NCBI GenBank assembly: GCA_035771175.1
Contig: CM069600.1
Location: forward strand, 6,099,729-6,163,728
DNA length: 64,000 bases
Direction: 5' to 3'
From: Paratinospora sagittata
Lineage: Eukaryota > Streptophyta > Magnoliopsida > Ranunculales > Menispermaceae
Made by a program: the position numbers and the translations under genes. The notes beneath the pieces were generated by a model. It was not told where the DNA came from. It searched no databases and worked only from the letters and a program-made list of their open reading frames with translations. Positions 59,949 to 64,000 of this stretch are shown piece by piece; within the stretch, counting starts at the first letter, position 1; each line of letters opens with the position of its first letter.

Positions 59949-61827
59949 TGTCACGACCCCCTCCGTAAGGTAACGTCATGACCGACACAGAATACCATAT
60001 ATGTCATACATAGACGTATATAATACTTTGTCGGCCTCTTTCTTTAAGAAAATACACATAAAGCTCTAAAAAAATTTGTCAAAACATCTCCATAAATTTG
60101 AGGTTCCACATACTCCTGATAGTCCTCAAGACATTCACAACTCCACATATGAATCTCAATACATACATATAAATCATTCACATCCACATATACCATTTTC
60201 ATTTATGTACAACTCCCTAACCATTATAAACATAGTTTAGTGTTATATATATATTCAAAATAAAATGACACAAAACCAACTCCCTGCGCACAATACTTAC
60301 ATCAACAATCAGACAAGCTTAGTAAACCCTCTGGAGCCTTGCTATTACCTTTGTAATCAATACTGAAAATAAAAGGAAGTGGGATGAGCTAACACAAGCA
60401 CAATAAGTAATCTAATAATGACATTATATATGCATTCATAAGAAAACATGACATTTAAACAACATTATAAACCCAATATGCAATACTCGTGTAATTATCT
60501 ATACATGTTTTCGCGCCACTCTATACATATCATATAATGCATAAATAACAAATCCTCATCCTCAGGTATGTAAGTGAATTTGTATCCTCATTATGCATTT
60601 ATAGGGAGAATTCAACTTATCAAACCATCCTCTCGATCATTCCGAGGTCGAGTCTATAAGTTTTCCTCAATGGAATTAATCACATATTTTTCTTACATCA
60701 TGTAAGTCTAAGTATATTTGATATTCAAAACAAAGATTTCATGCATTTAAGGAATAATGTAAAACATAGCAATCATGCAAGCTAACATTTCATAAAACAG
60801 GGTTTATTTACTACAATGTCATACATAAAACCAAAATAGAAATACTCACAAAGTTACAGAATTTGACTCTAAGTCCACAATCTCTACACTTAGTCAAATT
60901 GAATAACACTTCACTTGCACACTTGCACATTTTCTACAGCACAAGCAGCCTTCTTGTCTTGTTATCCATTATCTCAATTCATCAATTTTATCTACAAATC
61001 TCTGCAATTCAACATTGTCAATCATCCATAATTGATTTTCAATCATAAAACACATAAAAAACAAATCAATACACCACCCAAATGGATTCTCAAAACCCTC
61101 ACCCAACAAAGTTTGGAAACTCATTTCCAACCATGGAAAATCAGTAATTTTACCATCAATTAACTTAGAAATGAGCAACGAATTGATTACCTGTGGTTTC
61201 ACCCAGCAAATTTCACAATTCCAGCTCAAAGCCCTCTCTTCCAAGCTTTTAATCTAGCCATGGAAATCACACAATTCTCACATATGTTAAACAACTTGAA
61301 GAGAGGAACAAGAATCTGTAATTTTTAACTCAAAAACCCTTGATTCTCGCCTTGAATTTAGCTCTCGAAGCTCAAACCTCCTCTTCCCTTTCATTGTTCT
61401 GGATTTCCCCAAGTTCATCCAGCTTAAAATGAGCTAGAAAGGTTGAGGCATGCGTTTAAAACATGCACAAACCGCCTCACCGACTTTAAAAAAAAACAAT
61501 CGGCCCACAGAAGAGCACGCTTCTCGCTGCCCAAAAAACCAGATTTTATGGAAATCCCGTGAGTAGCACGCTTCTCTGAACTTTGTTGAAAATTTAGCTA
61601 TCGGGTTTACCGTAAGAGCGCGCTCCTTGCATTCAAATCTGAAATTTTCACTAAGTGTTAGGTTCCAATGCTATATCTAGGGTTCCGGTACATCAACCAC
61701 CCTATTAAACACATATTCACCATATTCTAAGGTCATGTACATACGTATACGTATACGCGCACAAATATGCTTGATAATACATATAAGTCAACGCACAAGT
61801 TTGACTCGTACATACGGGGAGTTACAA
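59949..61827 (-). mobile_element. Gypsy 3' LTR (1879 bp)
   Basis: Minus strand begins TGTAACTCCCCG at 61827 and ends GGGGGTCGTGACA at 59949. It is preceded (61828-61845) by a purine-rich AAGTTGGGGAGAT tract, a polypurine tract in the right place, and pol lies just upstream, so it is the 3' LTR. TTTAC (59944-59948) would be one half of the target duplication; the other half is off-window or lost. Its terminal ~80 bp match the LTR ends at 5960 and 26389. Confidence 0.8.
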
Positions 61828-61879
61828 TCTCCCCAACTTAAGAGATTTTGTCCTCAAAATTTAAATCAAAGAAAATACC

Positions 61880-62265
61880 TTAAGTGGTGAACAAATCAGG
61901 AAACTGCACCTGCATTTTATCCTCTCGCTCCCAAGTTTGCTTTTCATTATCATGAAACTTCCATTTAATCCTAACCAGTGGAATCTGTTTGTTCCTGAGT
62001 TTCTGAACTCGTCTGACTACGATCTGAATTGGTTCTTCAGGATATGTAGTGTCATCCCCAACTTGTAACTGTGTTACATTCAAAATATGTGATGGTTTTG
62101 GATACTGTGTCGGGTTTGTATGGTATTTCCTCAACATAGAAACATGAAATACATTATGGAAACCAGCCAACTGTGATGGTAGAACAAGTCAGTAAGCTAA
62201 TGGACCTATCCTCTAAAGAATCTTAATGTTAACCTATACAGTTCATCACTTAGCTTATCCCTAAA
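61880..62265 (-). pseudogene. Gypsy pol C-terminus (integrase tail, chromodomain-like), truncated
   Basis: A clean 96-codon end (61880-62170) has AGFHNVFHVSMLRKY and VRRVQKLRNKQIPLVRIKW..WERED.M..QFPDLF, the usual end of plant Gypsy integrase. Upstream, RIGPLAY and LVLPSQL follow with an in-frame stop, then frame loss; all earlier pol sequence is replaced by the Copia-like LTR at 62271. Confidence 0.8.
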
Positions 62266-62835
62266 TATATTGTGATAAAGTATATTTTGATGATCACAAA
62301 CAAAATACTTTTACGTGCTAAACGTGCGTGTTTCAAGATTTCATCAAAGCACCTAAGGAAAGCAAAAAAGTAAGGAACAACTCGATCAAGGAACTCAATA
62401 TCACATCCAACGGTCAAGTTTGTTTCAATCAAAAGGACTTCAACGATCACATCTTGATTTCAAGATCACTTTACTCGAACGCTTCGATCAAGCTTCAAGA
62501 CTACATCTTTCGATCAACGTTCAAGTTATTCAACTCCGCGCAAAGCTCTTATTGAAGATCTCATACTGAAGAGTTGAATGTAACGGTTATGAGAAAAGAG
62601 AAATACACAAAGTATTTAAGGTATATCTTTCTCTAATCATTATTGCTCAAAATATTTTTCAAAACCATGCATAAATCATCTACATATGTTTTTCTAATCT
62701 GCATGTTTTGATTTCATGTTTTTACGGTATTTCAAATGATCTAATACTATATATTTATTTTGAAATCTACTGAGATTTTATTCGCATTTATCGTATATTT
62801 TATCGCGAGTCAAAACTGTTTTCAAAGAGTCTTTC

Positions 62836-63523
62836 AGGACGCTAATGAAATAGCAGCGCTCTCCTGAACTTGATAAGTCAGGACACTGATAGTTCATTAG
62901 GACGCTGATAGCGTTCAAGGTTGAATTGAACTGATTTATAAAGACGCTTACTTGTATACTAGCGGCTTCCTTTATTAGTCAACCTCTGAAGTTGTCACGA
63001 AGCTGACTCAGCATCAACTCACTGAAAGATGTCTTAAGTTCTTCAAAGAATGTATCTTTGAGGACGCTGATAGTTATAAGTTGAACAATCTATCAGAACG
63101 TTATCGGGATAAAAACTCTCTCACCCTTAGGAATCAACTTAGTAACTTTCAGGACACTGATTGTCCTTCAGCGTGCTTGTGTCATTATTTAAAATGTTTT
63201 TAATCGATAGGACACTTACATTATTGTAGCACCCTCATGATATGTGTTTATGTTTTAAACTGGCAGGACGTTTACTCGGATAGTAGCGCCCTCATGTACT
63301 TAATTATTTTAAAACATAGCATGACACTAACTGTGCATTAGCGCCCTCAAGGTTAGGTCATTTAAGTATCAAAAGTAAGTCCGGACGCTTATGAGTAAGT
63401 AGCGCCCTCACTTAAGTGTTATGCAGGACGCTTATACATAATGAGCGCCCTCAAGGAACAAAACGACAAAGTTGACATTATGCGTCAGGACACTGATTAT
63501 GGAATCAGGACGCTAATTCAACA
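62836..63523 (+). repeat. Array of ~11 degenerate hairpin repeats in LTR U3
   Basis: Units of the form GGACGCTTA-(~10 nt)-AGCGCCCTCA near 62836, 62882, 62942, 63061, 63152, 63208, 63266, 63322, 63383, 63425 and 63487, roughly 40-90 bp apart. The two halves are near reverse complements (GGACGCT/AGCGCCC), so each unit can form a 7-bp stem with one mismatch. Confidence 0.7.
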
Positions 63524-63769
63524 ATTGTCACTGTTCGAACAAGTACACTACGTAAGTTTACTTTTTCATAACAGACCTTTGCACAGAGTCCTTTTTAGAC
63601 CTATCAGAGATCGTCTCTGATACATGAAATAAGTTTTTCTAAAACTATCCTTTTTCATGAAATCTAAAAAGAACCAGAATGTTAGTGAAAATTGCAGTTG
63701 CTAGCCGTTGTGTGTAAACGTTCATATTATTTGAACTTCAAATGTCTAACGGTTATGTCCCACTAAGTT

Positions 63770-63780
63770 TATAAATACCA
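63770..63780 (+). promoter_or_regulatory. LTR TATA box
   Basis: TTTATAAATACC, about 1.5 kb into the LTR, consistent with the U3/R boundary shortly downstream. Confidence 0.5.
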
Positions 63781-64000
63781 GCACTTAGGATCAAATAACT
63801 CGCAAATCATTTTGCATTGTGCCAATACTTTTTGAAAGTTAGTCTATGTCTAAATGTTTTTATTATCAAAACTTTCAAAGCGTTTTTCACTGATACCTTA
63901 TGTATTCAAATGATTTTCATACTGAACTTATTTTCATTCTATCTTTGAAAATCTATTTGATCTGGTATCAACTCAAATTCTCAGCACTGATTCATATCTG

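Larger units (their letters stand above)
62271..64000 (+). mobile_element. Copia-like (SIRE-type?) LTR, runs off window
   Basis: Starts TGTGATAAAGTATATTTTGATGATCAC, interrupts the Gypsy pol, and has a TATA box near 63770 preceded by CGGTTATGTCCCACTAAG, as in U3 of long Copia LTRs. It lacks open frames. The 3' end lies beyond the window, so full element versus solo LTR cannot be told. Lineage is a guess from the opening sequence. Confidence 0.55.

Noticed and set aside
62836..63523. Array could look like a CRISPR
   Set aside because: Spacing is irregular, units are degenerate, there are no unique equal-length spacers, and the context is a plant LTR.

Overview
The window is nuclear DNA from a flowering plant, most likely a eudicot. 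It is AT-rich, its genes have GT-AG introns and plant-type products, and most of the sequence is transposon debris: Ty3/Gypsy LTRs, a Copia-like LTR, L1 and RTE LINE tails, tRNA-derived SINEs, hAT-type MITEs and microsatellites. I cannot name the species.

Three protein-coding genes are supported. (1) 7417-10809, plus strand: a six-exon gene for an Abitram/FAM206 family protein (201 aa). (2) 17125-18651, minus strand: an intronless CYP710A cytochrome P450 (508 aa), the sterol C-22 desaturase family. (3) 48265-59405, minus strand: an eight-exon plant homologue of bacterial MraY (515 aa) with a predicted plastid transit peptide and all the diagnostic MraY motifs. The three do not form a pathway.

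Layout. 1-6.2 kb is a nested transposon island: a decayed Gypsy gag-protease piece, its LTR split by a solo LTR with a perfect 5-bp target duplication, another LTR fragment and a LINE tail. 6.3-7.2 kb holds hAT-like MITEs. The Abitram gene follows, then small tandem repeats, a LINE tail, a tandem duplication of about 0.9 kb (14.4-16.3 kb) and CYP710A.

The dominant feature is a direct tandem segmental duplication. Copy A (18981-35589) and copy B (35755-50484) are collinear and meet across 165 bp of filler that resembles a segment inside copy B. The block carries the last MraY exon, so that 183-nt exon exists twice, identical, at 32447-32629 and 48265-48447. Only the copy B exon adjoins the rest of the gene. 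A 1972-bp solo LTR sits in copy A only, so it arrived after the duplication, whereas a hAT MITE and several SINEs occur in both and predate it.

MraY continues to 59405, with an 18-bp-TSD LINE in one intron and a decayed Gypsy element in another. Its promoter faces the 3' LTR of a same-strand Gypsy element (59949-61827), whose pol gene is cut off by a Copia-like LTR starting at 62271 and running off the window. That LTR carries an unusual array of short degenerate hairpin repeats. I found no wholly new system. The most notable signals are the duplicated MraY terminal exon with its templated-looking junction and the LTR hairpin array.
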